Program-made: the position numbers and the translations under genes
Shown here: positions 55,860-63,703 of the stretch, one piece after another
How positions within the stretch are numbered: the first letter of the stretch is position 1
Layout of the letters: each line of letters opens with the position of its first letter
Origin: Symbiodinium kawagutii
Lineage: Eukaryota; Sar; Dinophyceae; Suessiales; Symbiodiniaceae
Direction: 5' to 3'
DNA length: 64,000 nucleotides
NCBI GenBank assembly: GCA_009767595.1
Contig: VSDK01000567.1
Location: forward strand, 197,755-261,754
The notes under the pieces: model-generated
Database searches by the model: none
What the model saw: only the letters and a program-made list of their open reading frames with translations
Told to the model about the DNA's origin: nothing

Positions 55860-56670
55860 AGATCTCACGACGGAGCATCAGCACTGGCCAGGCCCAATGT
55901 CGGGCGACCGATAAACTTCTTCCGTCAGCTCAAGCTGCTGTCTTAGTTTCCACATCCACCTAAGGCTTGGGACTCCGGGACCCACCGGGGGCGCGTTTTG
56001 CCGGTTTTCTGGTAGCTAAGATTCACCAAGTAGTGATATCTGGGGACTGTAGAGTGGCTGTGGTGATACTTTAGAGTGGCTGTAGTGATATCTGGGGACT
56101 TTATAGCAGGAAAAGTCGGGGAAAGCGGAAAACATCTCAAACCATCCAAACCCGATAAATTATCTGAAGAAACAAGAATTCTACGCTGGATGAATCCATT
56201 TCAATCCGCAAAAGGTATATAATTTGAATCATGTTGAACAACAATACCAATCAAATTGATCACACCATTCAGCCAAAAGCTGAATTTGTTGACAACTGCT
56301 GGGCTGGGGATATCAATAGACCTGCCATCACTCTCTTCGCTGCTTAGTTGCCTCCTTTTTGATCCTTAACAACACCTCTTAACCCACAAGTTACGTGCTC
56401 CCAATGAGGCAAAAATGCGGTTCACCGAGCGGTCATGCCTCTTTCCTCAAAAATCTGACCACTGCCGATGGCCGCTGGCTGTTTGGTTGTCCGGGCTTCA
56501 ATCCCCATTGCAGACGCGAGCTTGTCCATTACCAGTGCTCTGTTGACCAATAGATAGAAAGATAGAAAGAAAGATAGATAGATAGGATTACAGAGACATG
56601 AGTTTATCCATGAGCCTAACATCAAAAGTGTTGTATCCAAAAGTGATGTTGAATGTTGTTGAACTATCAT
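55860..56670. other. no firm gene
   Basis: A moderately GC-rich patch at 55.87-56.0 kb has short open frames on both strands without clear splice sites. A GATAGAAAGATAGATA tract lies near 56560-56584. Confidence 0.35.
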
Positions 56671-56674
56671 CAAC

Positions 56675-56778
56675 TGGTGGTTTCTCAAAACAGGGTACCC
56701 CCAAATCAGCCAATATTAACCATTTATAGTAACTAAGCCAACCATTCTTGGGGTACCCCTAGCTATTAAGAAACCCCC
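56675..56778. mobile_element. MITE family A copy
   Basis: TGGTGGTTTCTCAAAACAGG at the left and GTACCCCTAGCTATTAAGAA at the right. Confidence 0.75.
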
Positions 56779-57177
56779 AACTCACAATCTACACTCCCGT
56801 GCCGGCATCTACCGGATCCCTGAAACCATTGCTAGAATCGATTGACCATCGATCAACCATTCTGAATCCATCATCTATCAACCATAATTGACACGAAGCA
56901 TAATTCATAATGATTCTTGAAAATTCCGCAGTAACCGTAATATCTTTTTGAAATTTCCGTACCATCACAATATGTTTTTGACAACTACCTCTAGTAACCA
57001 TTATTAATCATAGTGATAAACCATGATCACCACGGATCACCCAAAATCACCATCCATTCTCACACTATGAAGTGATCAATTTTCTACTGACACCAGCGGC
57101 GCCCTGCAGCCCACCGTACCACCGGGCCACCCCCCCACCCTGGGCCACCCCTGGGCCCGTGGTCGGTGGCGAGGCAC

Positions 57178-57245
57178 GGCTTCACCCGTGGTCGGGTTCT
57201 TGATCTGTAGCGGCGTGGACGGCTTCCGAGCCTGGAAATTCATAC
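57178..57245 (-). CDS. candidate exon, possible eIF4G-like N-terminal motif
   Basis: Acceptor CTTCCTGTCTCCGAG ends before 57245 and a donor GTGCCT follows 57178. The frame reads GMNFQARKPSTPLQIKNPTT and then GEA. The pattern PLxIKNPxTGE resembles a short motif in the N-terminal regions of some eIF4G-type translation factors, but 22 residues are too few for a call. It is embedded in a GC-rich island that extends to 57310. Confidence 0.4.
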
Positions 57246-57398
57246 CTCGGAGACAGGAAGCGTTGGGTCGGTCGTGCCGTGGCGTTACGGTGAGACATGG
57301 CGAGCTGGCAGGGTCAAGGCTTTTACCAACAAAATGATGGGTTAATTTCATGGCTAATGATAGGAAATCATAAGCAACAAGAGTGGTTAAACAGCAAC

Positions 57399-57710
57399 AA
57401 TGGTTAACTATCTGCTTAATGGTTGATAAAAGGGGATGATAAGTGACAGTACTAGGGGATATAAAAAAACTATTAATATGGCTATGGGTCAATATCAACC
57501 AACCAATAACAATGGTTAACTAGCTGCTTAATGGTTGATGAAAGGGGATGATAAGTAACAATTGTAGGGGATATATACCAGCTAGATATGGGTATGGATC
57601 AATATTAACCCACCAATTTCATGGGGAATAAGTTCACCAACAATTTTATAGGGAAAACTCTGCTGAATGATGGGGGAACCGGGGGGACTAAGGGTTTTGA
57701 CCCACAGCCA
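57399..57710. repeat. 112-bp tandem duplication and a reverse family B element
   Basis: TGGTTAACTA(T/G)CTGCTTAAT at 57401 recurs at 57513; both copies end in a left family B end (TATGGGTCAATATCAACC / TATGGATCAATATTAACC). The second continues as a full reverse family B element, 57588-57710, ending TTTTGACCCACAGCCA. Confidence 0.75.
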
Positions 57711-57719
57711 GATGTTCCC

Positions 57720-58760
57720 ATCAGCGATAAATGTTTCGAAGCAATTGTGGCGAATGACATAACAGTGGTGATTTTTATGGTGATAGAGATCCAATGGTTG
57801 ATAGACAGAACAATGGACTTTGAATTGATTTGTTGGGTTAATCCATTTTAATTCAAGAACCAATGGTTGATTGATAAGGGATAAGAATGATAGGGGATAA
57901 TGATAATTCCAACTAGCAAGACACAGTGGCTTACTGCTAATAATAGGGGAAAATAACCAACAACAGCGCGTTTATACTGACTAGAAAATCATATCTCACG
58001 AAGTACGTGGAGTGGTGGACACGATGAGGGAAGCAGCCGTTAGATGTCCCAAGCAAGGAACCAACGATCACCAAGCAACAAGCAATACGCAACGATCCCT
58101 TGCACTGTGGGATGAATCTCCAAAGCTGCATTACTTTGGGGTGGCTACAGGTACTTGTATCCTGGAGTAGATGCCAGAGAATTGCACTTTTCAGAATCTT
58201 TCGTGTCTCAATACACCCAGACTTATGCACATCCTGTCCTCGTGAAGGGGTAGATCATTGGGTAATCACTCAGGAGTGACGTGTGAATCTCCCGAAAACC
58301 TCCAGGTACTCGGTCCAAATTCTTGATCAATCTCACCTTGTCATGCGCTATTTGAGCTTCTGGCACCAATCTGTGTCTTGGGGATCTTGACAACTTGAAC
58401 TCCAGGTTTTGAATGGATCCACCAAGTACTGCAAGCACCCACCAAATCCTTTTTGGTTCCTGATCTTATACAAAGACATTCATCTAAAATCCGATGTCCG
58501 TCTGCATAATGGCAATGACATATCCACACTGCAAGCAACAAAACAGAACCAACAAATCAGGGTCATGATCTTGAGCTCAAGATTCAACACACACTAATTA
58601 CCAACAACAGCCATCACCACCAAACAAGAATCAACAAACACCAACTTCCAAAAACTCGAGTTGTGGATCTCCAATAAGTCAACCACCAACTTCCACCTTC
58701 CAACAACTCTCAACAAATAAGTCAACCACCATTTCAATGACCATTGGATCTCCAATAAGT
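57720..58760. other. no gene seen
   Basis: Unique DNA with CAACAAACACCAAC-rich sequence at 58.54-58.74 kb. No supported exon. Confidence 0.4.
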
Positions 58761-58766
58761 CCACCA

Positions 58767-58960
58767 CCATTGGCTGAACGGCGGGGGCCGCTCCTGGCTC
58801 GTATGGGGCCAGTGGCTAGCCCTGGCTCCTTGCCTTCCAACCCCTGGGAGGCTCCCAAGCGACCAGCCCACCACCGTTCCCGCGGGGCACCGATCGTGTC
58901 AATAGGTTTGCCACCTCGGTCGTGAAAATCGAAGCAGCTCCCGTGCCGGTTGGTTTGGTC
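58767..58960 (-). CDS. weak candidate exon, GC-rich
   Basis: A strong GC-rich island with two long minus frames (one reads GGKPIDTIGAPRERWWAGRL, the other TETKPTGTGAASIFTTEVAN). Splice sites are not decisive. Confidence 0.3.
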
Positions 58961-59046
58961 TCCGTGGTGAGACCTGGTGATAGGACATTTGTGGGTGCAC
59001 GTGCCCAACAAAATCCGTCAGGCGCTGTTCATATCAGTTAGGTTAG

Positions 59047-59171
59047 GGCTTGCCCATCTTCCGAATATCATATCGCCCCAACAATTTTATCAATCAACAA
59101 CCCAAAATATGAAATTCAAATAAGGGGGGCTTATCAAACAATGGTTCAGGGGGTAGGAAGATGGGCAAGCC
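59047..59171. mobile_element. MITE-like element with 16-bp perfect inverted ends
   Basis: GGCTTGCCCATCTTCC at 59047-59062 is the exact reverse complement of GGAAGATGGGCAAGCC at 59156-59171. I see no second copy in the window. Confidence 0.7.
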
Positions 59172-59194
59172 GGTAGATAGGAAACCCCCATCTC

Positions 59195-59376
59195 ATCAAT
59201 CATCATCATCATCATCATCATCACGGCCAGCGCGTGAGGCAAGAAGCCCAAGGGACTTGGCAATTGCAACGGCCGTGCGGGGGCTGTGGTGGCTGTGGCC
59301 ACTGTGGGTGGCTGTCGTGGCTGTGGCAGTTGCGGTGGCTGTGGTAGGCTGATAGATAGATAGATAGATAAATATA
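59195..59376. repeat. ATC, TGGCTGTGG and GATA simple repeats
   Basis: (ATC)n at about 59195-59222, GTGGCTGTGGC-type repeats at about 59283-59345, and (GATA)n at about 59349-59373. This low-complexity cluster sits at the edge of the virus-like block. Confidence 0.85.
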
Positions 59377-59389
59377 TAAATAGATAAGA

Positions 59390-60190
59390 CTAATCAATAG
59401 CATTGAATATTTCATATATCAAAGGCGAAGGAATTTTATATAGTTCCTCTTGCTTATGTCTAATATAATTTTCTGGATATACTCCATTTACTTTATTCGG
59501 CCCGCGTTGTGCGGTTTCCTTATGCCTATTCCCTTCCATAGCATTACAATCTTTTTTGCATAAGGGTCTTGGTTGCCATTTACCATTTAAATTATTCCAT
59601 ATCCGCGTCCGCTTCCTATAGTTAAACCCATACTTGCAATAATCAACATCAACAAAGCCTAAATTCATCATAAACTCTTGTTTCTTTAATAGTCCAGTTT
59701 GTGGATTTTCTATGAACCAATACTTGGGCTTGAAGTATCTAATGATTTCCAGCGTTTTTTTCACAATGCGATTTGCATAGTCTATGTTCCTCGCCCCAGT
59801 TGTTTTGGCTATACTGTATTCAATACACGGTGGAGAAGCCCAAATAACATCTATTGCATTAGGGTCTAATTTAGTGTAATCCCATTCCAGTATATCAATA
59901 CTTATTTTAGCATCCTTTAAATCTAATGAGATGACGCTATAGCCCATTAATTCGGCCACCTTACCGACTGAACCCGTGCCACTAAATAACTCTAACAATA
60001 CTCTACCCATATAATAGTTATATAGATTTTTTCCCTTTGACGACCGTTTTGCCCCGATTGCTTGGACATCATCGCCATCATCTTTTTCAAGGTGCGCCCA
60101 GAGGGTGGGCAGGGGTTCAGCAAATGTTTTTGGTGTCAGTTTCAACCAAAGCCTCAACAGTTGGCATTGCCCCAGCACTCTTGACAGCAT
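59390..60190 (-). CDS. DNA (cytosine-C5) methyltransferase, virus-type
   Basis: It probably transfers a methyl group from S-adenosylmethionine to cytosine C5 in DNA. The protein has 266 residues from a TTG-free ATG at 60190; an internal ATG at 60010 (residue 61) is a likely alternative start because it lies just before motif I. Motifs: LLELFSGTGSVGK (motif I, SAM binding, residues 65-77), SLDLKD (acidic end of strand 2), WASPPCIEY (motif IV, residues 117-125, catalytic Cys122), WFIENPQTGLLKK (motif VI ENP, residues 158-170), and FVDVDYCKYGFNYRKRTRIW. The last block matches a methylase group I recall from large algal viruses and some algae. The first 60 codons are GC-balanced while the rest is AT-rich, so the longer N-terminus may be spurious. 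It stands divergent from the plus-strand genes. The role could be self-methylation or modification of host DNA. Confidence 0.8.
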   Translation of the reverse strand: MLSRVLGQCQLLRLWLKLTPKTFAEPLPTLWAHLEKDDGDDVQAIGAKRSSKGKNLYNYYMGRVLLELFSGTGSVGKVAELMGYSVISLDLKDAKISIDILEWDYTKLDPNAIDVIWASPPCIEYSIAKTTGARNIDYANRIVKKTLEIIRYFKPKYWFIENPQTGLLKKQEFMMNLGFVDVDYCKYGFNYRKRTRIWNNLNGKWQPRPLCKKDCNAMEGNRHKETAQRGPNKVNGVYPENYIRHKQEELYKIPSPLIYEIFNAID

Positions 60191-60225
60191 GACTGTTGGA
60201 AAAACCTTTTATCCATAAGCATTTT
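60172..60225. promoter_or_regulatory. upstream block, copy 1
   Basis: CTTGACAGCATGACTGTTGG and the following bases match the block at 60615-60667 (CTTGAAAGCATGACATTTGG) at most positions, ending …AGCATTTT in both. This copy lies about 40 bp before the ATG of the 70-codon plus-strand gene, and also overlaps the 5' end of the methyltransferase frame. It is a probable shared promoter or regulatory element. Confidence 0.5.
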
Positions 60226-60261
60226 TGGCTACAAGCATCCAGAGTTGGTCAATCGGAAGCC

Positions 60262-60474
60262 ATGCAAGTGTTCTCGGTCTATGACGACGCTTGGTTCAAC
60301 GACGTCCAGACGAAGTTGGCAAGGGCAATGGGAAGGAGAGGGCGACACAAGAACAAGATTGCAAAGAACCGCTCCATCAAGAAGCCTCCGACCTGCCTTG
60401 ATGGTGAGGAGTTGATTGACCCGTGGATTTACATCTGGCATTTTTGCAACGACATCAATGAGAAGGATTGGTGA
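60262..60474 (+). CDS. small basic protein, function unknown
   Basis: ATG at 60262 starts a 70-codon frame that reads MQVFSVYDDAWFNDVQTKLA, then a basic stretch (MGRRGRHKNKIAKNRS), then LDPW-like DPWIYIWHFCNDINE, ending in TGA. The frame is open upstream to 60196 (TTG) but the ATG follows the conserved upstream block. It shares strand, composition and upstream block with the 463-residue gene that follows about 300 bp later. The basic segment suggests nucleic-acid or protein binding. No family recognised. Confidence 0.55.
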   Translation: MQVFSVYDDAWFNDVQTKLARAMGRRGRHKNKIAKNRSIKKPPTCLDGEELIDPWIYIWHFCNDINEKDW

Positions 60475-60479
60475 GCCCC

Positions 60480-60775
60480 AATTTTTGGTTGCCTGTGTAT
60501 GTTAGAAATTAGATGCTTCAATAGCCAAGCATTCTCATAAACCAAATCGTCAGCACAGAGACGTCAAAAAGGAGAGCCCAACTTCCGAGCCTTGATGTTC
60601 AGCGCAGAGTTTCTCCAGCAGTCTTGAAAGCATGACATTTGGAAGAGCCTTTCAACCAGAGCATTTTGAAAACATGACATGCTGATGCCTTGACACATTT
60701 GACATTTGGTGGTAATACATTTTTTCTCAAGAAATCCAAGCGCTTTTCAATTCGCTCCCATTTGTTGCTACTCTC
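60480..60775. other. intergenic region between the two plus-strand genes
   Basis: It contains upstream block copy 2 (60615-60667) and a T-rich stretch (TTTTTTCTC at about 60719) before the next ATG. There are no other features. Confidence 0.5.
60615..60667. promoter_or_regulatory. upstream block, copy 2
   Basis: CCAGCAGTCTTGAAAGCATG and the rest of the block align with 60172-60225. It lies about 110 bp before the ATG of the 463-residue gene. Two similar blocks ahead of two same-strand genes suggest a common promoter motif. Confidence 0.5.
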
Positions 60776-62167
60776 ATGGCGTTGGTGTTCGTGAAAGACG
60801 ACATCACTGATGATGTGAAGCCAGTTGCCCTTTCATCTGGCTCGGTTGTGAGGCCAGACCATCTCCAGAGCGCCCCAGATGCTGATGAGAATGTCTTGAA
60901 GGCCGTGTTGTCCAAGGTGAAGAAGGATGATTTGTGTGGCACTTTGTCATCTTTGGGGCTTCGTTTCAACAACAGGGGCATGAACAAAACCTCCATGGTC
61001 AATTTGATTACCGAGCACATGGCTTTGATGAAAGAGCAGGCTTCAAAGAAGTATGACAGGCAGAGCAAGGCCAAGTCCAGCACAGAGGATGAAGACTTGG
61101 CTACGGATGGGCACGGGTCTTTGATGAGGAAGATTGAACAAACCGATGCCACTATCAAGGGCTTTCGCGTCTTCTTCATTGGAAACGCTCTCCATGTCAT
61201 GACCGGCGTTGGCATTTATCAGGTGGCCAACAATGATGCTGATGCCTTGGAATTCCTGAGGTCAAACAACTGTCTGCTCCTCGGAAAGTTGGACATGGAG
61301 GAAGAGGCATCTGACAGCGCATCGGAAGATGATGCTGTTGAGGTGCTTGATGTGGATGATGACGACATCAACATCTTTGACTACATCCCAGAGAGTTATT
61401 TGAATGACCCCAGTGATTTTTCGGATGATGAAGGGTCGCCGTTGCCATCAGAAGGTGGTGCTGATGTGAAGTCATTTGTCATCAAATTCGTTGCGCCCAT
61501 TACTTCCAAGCCCATTTTGACGCTGAAGTTGGCTGACACGAAGATTGACATTGGCACTCTGAAGTCAAAAGTGGTGGAGAAGATTGCCAGTTTGCCTCAC
61601 TCGGACAAGAAAAAGCATCTTCGGGAAGATGACTTTGTGGTGATGTATGACGGCTCGGTGCTCCCCGATGATGTGCTTTTCCATTACATCTGTGATGATG
61701 ATGATGAGATTACTTTTACACTGCTTCTTCGTCTGAAGGGCGGTGGCGGTGTGAAAAAGTCCTTCTTGAAAAAGAAGGCATCGCCAACCACTGTGGCTGA
61801 CGCAAAATTGTTTGAAGGTTGCTTTGAACTGGCGAAGAAGGCGACAGAGACCGAGAACATGAATGCCAAGGAAATCCTCCAGAAGATGGATGTGGCAACC
61901 CTGACCTCTTTGAAGGAATACATCAAGCATGACAAGACGACAACGGCCGTCAAACTCACCAAGGTTGCCGACTACATCTCGGAGATTAAGAGCATTGATT
62001 TGGCAATTCAAAAACTGACCTCGGCCAAGGAGAAGATTTCCGATATGGTTGCTCAGTCGGTGGTGGATGAGTGCTCCGGCGGTCGCAATTTCCGCATTGA
62101 TGCCTTCACCAACTTGATTGAAATTCAGTTGGAATTGAAGAAGGCTCAGGACACAAGCATGGGATAA
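60776..62167 (+). CDS. acidic protein with internal ubiquitin-like domain ending LRLKGGGG
   Basis: An intact, intronless 463-codon gene with GC-balanced codon use. Residues 1-100 are helical, with a SAP-like stretch around 40-85 (VLKAVLSKVKKDDLCGTLSS). Residues 125-170 are hydrophobic/mixed (FRVFFIGNALHVMTGVGIYQ). Residues 174-222 are very acidic (EDDAVEVLDVDDDDINIFDY). Residues 231-324 form a ubiquitin-like domain: FVIKFVAP, TLKLADTKIDIGTLKSKV, VVMYDGSVLPDDVLFHYI and FTLLLRLKGGGG, which matches ubiquitin's LVLRLRGG end. A Lys-rich tail follows (VKKSFLKKK), then an alpha-helical domain to 463 (LDLAIQKL-type heptads). The di-Gly site inside the chain suggests processing by a deubiquitinase-like protease, as in ubiquitin fusion precursors, or a ubiquitin-mimicking structural domain. 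The function is unknown; it is the largest gene of the block. Confidence 0.75.
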   Translation: MALVFVKDDITDDVKPVALSSGSVVRPDHLQSAPDADENVLKAVLSKVKKDDLCGTLSSLGLRFNNRGMNKTSMVNLITEHMALMKEQASKKYDRQSKAKSSTEDEDLATDGHGSLMRKIEQTDATIKGFRVFFIGNALHVMTGVGIYQVANNDADALEFLRSNNCLLLGKLDMEEEASDSASEDDAVEVLDVDDDDINIFDYIPESYLNDPSDFSDDEGSPLPSEGGADVKSFVIKFVAPITSKPILTLKLADTKIDIGTLKSKVVEKIASLPHSDKKKHLREDDFVVMYDGSVLPDDVLFHYICDDDDEITFTLLLRLKGGGGVKKSFLKKKASPTTVADAKLFEGCFELAKKATETENMNAKEILQKMDVATLTSLKEYIKHDKTTTAVKLTKVADYISEIKSIDLAIQKLTSAKEKISDMVAQSVVDECSGGRNFRIDAFTNLIEIQLELKKAQDTSMG

Positions 62168-62182
62168 ATCACATATCCCAAT
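62163..62182. repeat. inverted GGGATAAATCACATATCCC site
   Basis: The sequence GATAAATCACATATC overlaps the last codons/stop of the 463-codon gene and shares GATAAATCACATA with the tandem array that follows at 62214. Confidence 0.5.
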
Positions 62183-62213
62183 GGCTTTTTTTTTGCCTTG
62201 AGGAACTTGTTTG

Positions 62214-62301
62214 CCAGATGCGATAAATCACATACCCAGATGCGATAAATCACATACCCAGATGCGATAAATCACATACCCAGATGCGATAAATCACATA
62301 C
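62214..62301. repeat. four exact 22-bp tandem repeats
   Basis: The unit is CCAGATGCGATAAATCACAT plus AC, repeated four times without change. Related TCACAT/ATGTGA words surround it (GATGTGAATTTTCACATAC at about 62330, GATGTGAAAAATCGCATC at about 62360). It lies just 3' of the plus-strand gene in the block. It might be a replication, binding or termination site. Confidence 0.85.
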
Positions 62302-62354
62302 CAAAACACCACCCAATTTGGCTATTTTTGATGTGAATTTTCACATACTTGCCT

Positions 62355-62630
62355 TCAACGGATGTGAAAAATCGCATCAGTGCCAGTTGGGCAGACACAG
62401 TGGCAGACACAGCGCTTGGCATTGTAAAGCCTGATTTTTGCGACGCCCCTACGGAAAGGAAAAACAGGCAGTGGAGACTTCACCATTTTGGCACTTGCTC
62501 CTCCCTTTTTTGTCATTTTCACTTGCCCCACAGCCCCACGCGGCAGGTTGATGACGGCGAGTTCGTTGGCTTTGGAAACCCAGTGGGTCTGGTTGTGTTG
62601 GTTGATGATTTTAATAAGGGCTTCTAACCA
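62355..62630 (-). CDS. possible gene fragment, strand uncertain
   Basis: The minus strand is open for about 92 codons (62630-62355) without a strong start; it reads VSKANELAVINLPRGAVGQV, then KMTKKGGASAKMVKSPLPVF. An ATG inside gives 53 codons. The plus strand is also open here (62349-62627, reading VGFGNPVGLVVLVDDFNKGF). Neither matches a family I know. The segment is GC-balanced like the plus-strand genes. Confidence 0.25.
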   Translation of the reverse strand, partial: WLEALIKIINQHNQTHWVSKANELAVINLPRGAVGQVKMTKKGGASAKMVKSPLPVFPFRRGVAKIRLYNAKRCVCHCVCPTGTDAIFHIR

Positions 62631-62646
62631 TCATTATAACCATCAT

Positions 62647-62976
62647 CTAAAAGTAAATTCTTTCCTTATCATCATATTTTACTTTGTAATAATCCAGTGT
62701 TGATTGCTTAGGTTCTTTGATAAGTTTATCATTCAACTTACCCAGATAAATGTTTCTTTTGTTTTTGTATGATGGGTCATTTTCATCAGCGGGTTTGGTG
62801 GTCTTGGGCTTCCACTCCAACTTCTTTAACCTCTCTTCTAAATCTTGGATTTTTAACTGGAAATAATTGAAATTTCTGACAACTTCATCAGCAACATCCC
62901 CAATAGTTTTAGTGTTCTTTAGTCCCTTCTTGGTTTCTTTGGGGAGTTCATCAACATTATCCTCAAATTTGGTCAT
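62647..62976 (-). CDS. small coiled-coil protein
   Basis: A 109-codon AT-rich gene from ATG at 62976 to a stop at 62647. Residues 36-57 form a clear heptad (FNYFQLKIQDLEERLKKLEW), and the rest is Lys/Asp-rich (KPTT..ADENDP, STLDYYKVKYDD). It is likely an oligomerising structural or accessory protein. It reads in the same direction as the methyltransferase and the zinc-ribbon gene, with about 90 bp to the latter. Family unknown. Confidence 0.6.
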   Translation of the reverse strand: MTKFEDNVDELPKETKKGLKNTKTIGDVADEVVRNFNYFQLKIQDLEERLKKLEWKPKTTKPADENDPSYKNKRNIYLGKLNDKLIKEPKQSTLDYYKVKYDDKERIYF

Positions 62977-63068
62977 ATATACATTACCGTAGATTTTAAA
63001 ACTATACTTTTATTTTTGAAGGTTGAAACGCATATCTACCCTTTAGATAGTTTTGTGGGAAACTATTT

Positions 63069-63527
63069 TCAATCCATATCGGTTATACTCATTTGCTTTT
63101 TGCTACTCTCTCTTGGTGTTAATGCATTTTGTGTATTCATAACAGTGCTTATCATCTTATTTCTACTATGTTCATCTTCACTTGGTGGGGTTATTTGCTT
63201 GTTCCATGAAAACGTCACGCTGTGTATTTCACTATCTAATGTAATATCACCGTTGTCATCTCGTTTAACATTGACAGTATTATCGTGTTTGCTTAATCTG
63301 AAACTGCACGGGTTGCATTTACATTTTACCCCTTTGGGGTTGATTTCTATTTCATTTCTTATCTGCAATTTTCCGTGGCATAAGGGACAATCAAAAGTAA
63401 TATTTTTACTTGTTAAATGCTGTTCTTTATCTAAATTGACGGTTGTTGGTTCATCATCCGACAGTTCAAAGTCTTCGGGGATTGGTTGCTTTTTCATTTT
63501 GCTATTGGGTTTTCTTTTTGGTGCCAT
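63069..63527 (-). CDS. zinc-ribbon-like small protein
   Basis: A 152-codon AT-rich gene. It opens with a basic segment (MAPKRKPNSKMKKQP, possibly a nuclear signal), then an acidic patch (EDFELSDDEP), and then a probable zinc ribbon: CPLC at residues 47-50 and CKCNPC at residues 69-74. The pattern (C-x2-C … C-x2-C) suggests DNA, RNA or protein binding, as in transcription-factor-like zinc ribbons. The remaining third is Ser/Thr-rich and polar. Its start overlaps the end of the next upstream gene by 26 bp. No specific family recognised. Confidence 0.6.
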   Translation of the reverse strand: MAPKRKPNSKMKKQPIPEDFELSDDEPTTVNLDKEQHLTSKNITFDCPLCHGKLQIRNEIEINPKGVKCKCNPCSFRLSKHDNTVNVKRDDNGDITLDSEIHSVTFSWNKQITPPSEDEHSRNKMISTVMNTQNALTPRESSKKQMSITDMD

Positions 63528-63699
63528 GTTGTATATTATATTTTAAATTAATAAAAAATACTTTGATTAATTCCAATGACACTAAGCAACAATTTTTTAC
63601 CTTACTGTTTTTGATTACGGGATATTTACTATCATCTTCAACTATATCTTCAACAGCATCAATCGTGTTGAAGTAAATATCATTATCGTTAATATCCAT
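63502..63699 (-). CDS. small acidic protein, possible
   Basis: A 65-codon AT-rich frame from ATG at 63699; it reads MDINDNDIYFNTIDAVEDIV and then a Lys/hydrophobic part (IKNSKVKNCCLVSLELIKVF). It overlaps the zinc-ribbon gene by 26 bp, a compact arrangement typical of viral genomes. A short length and simple composition leave doubt. Confidence 0.4.
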   Translation of the reverse strand: MDINDNDIYFNTIDAVEDIVEDDSKYPVIKNSKVKNCCLVSLELIKVFFINLKYNIQHGTKKKTQ

Positions 63700-63703
63700 T
63701 ATT

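Noticed and set aside
60727-61215. Minus-strand open frame of 162 codons
   Set aside because: Antisense shadow of the 5' part of the 463-codon gene.
61565-62011. Minus-strand open frame of 148 codons
   Set aside because: Shadow of the ubiquitin-like protein gene; Cys/His/Leu-rich antisense composition.
63016-63546. Plus-strand open frame of 176 codons, hydrophobic
   Set aside because: Antisense of the AT-rich zinc-ribbon gene; poly-Leu/Ile/Phe content is expected from reverse Lys/Asn/Glu codons.
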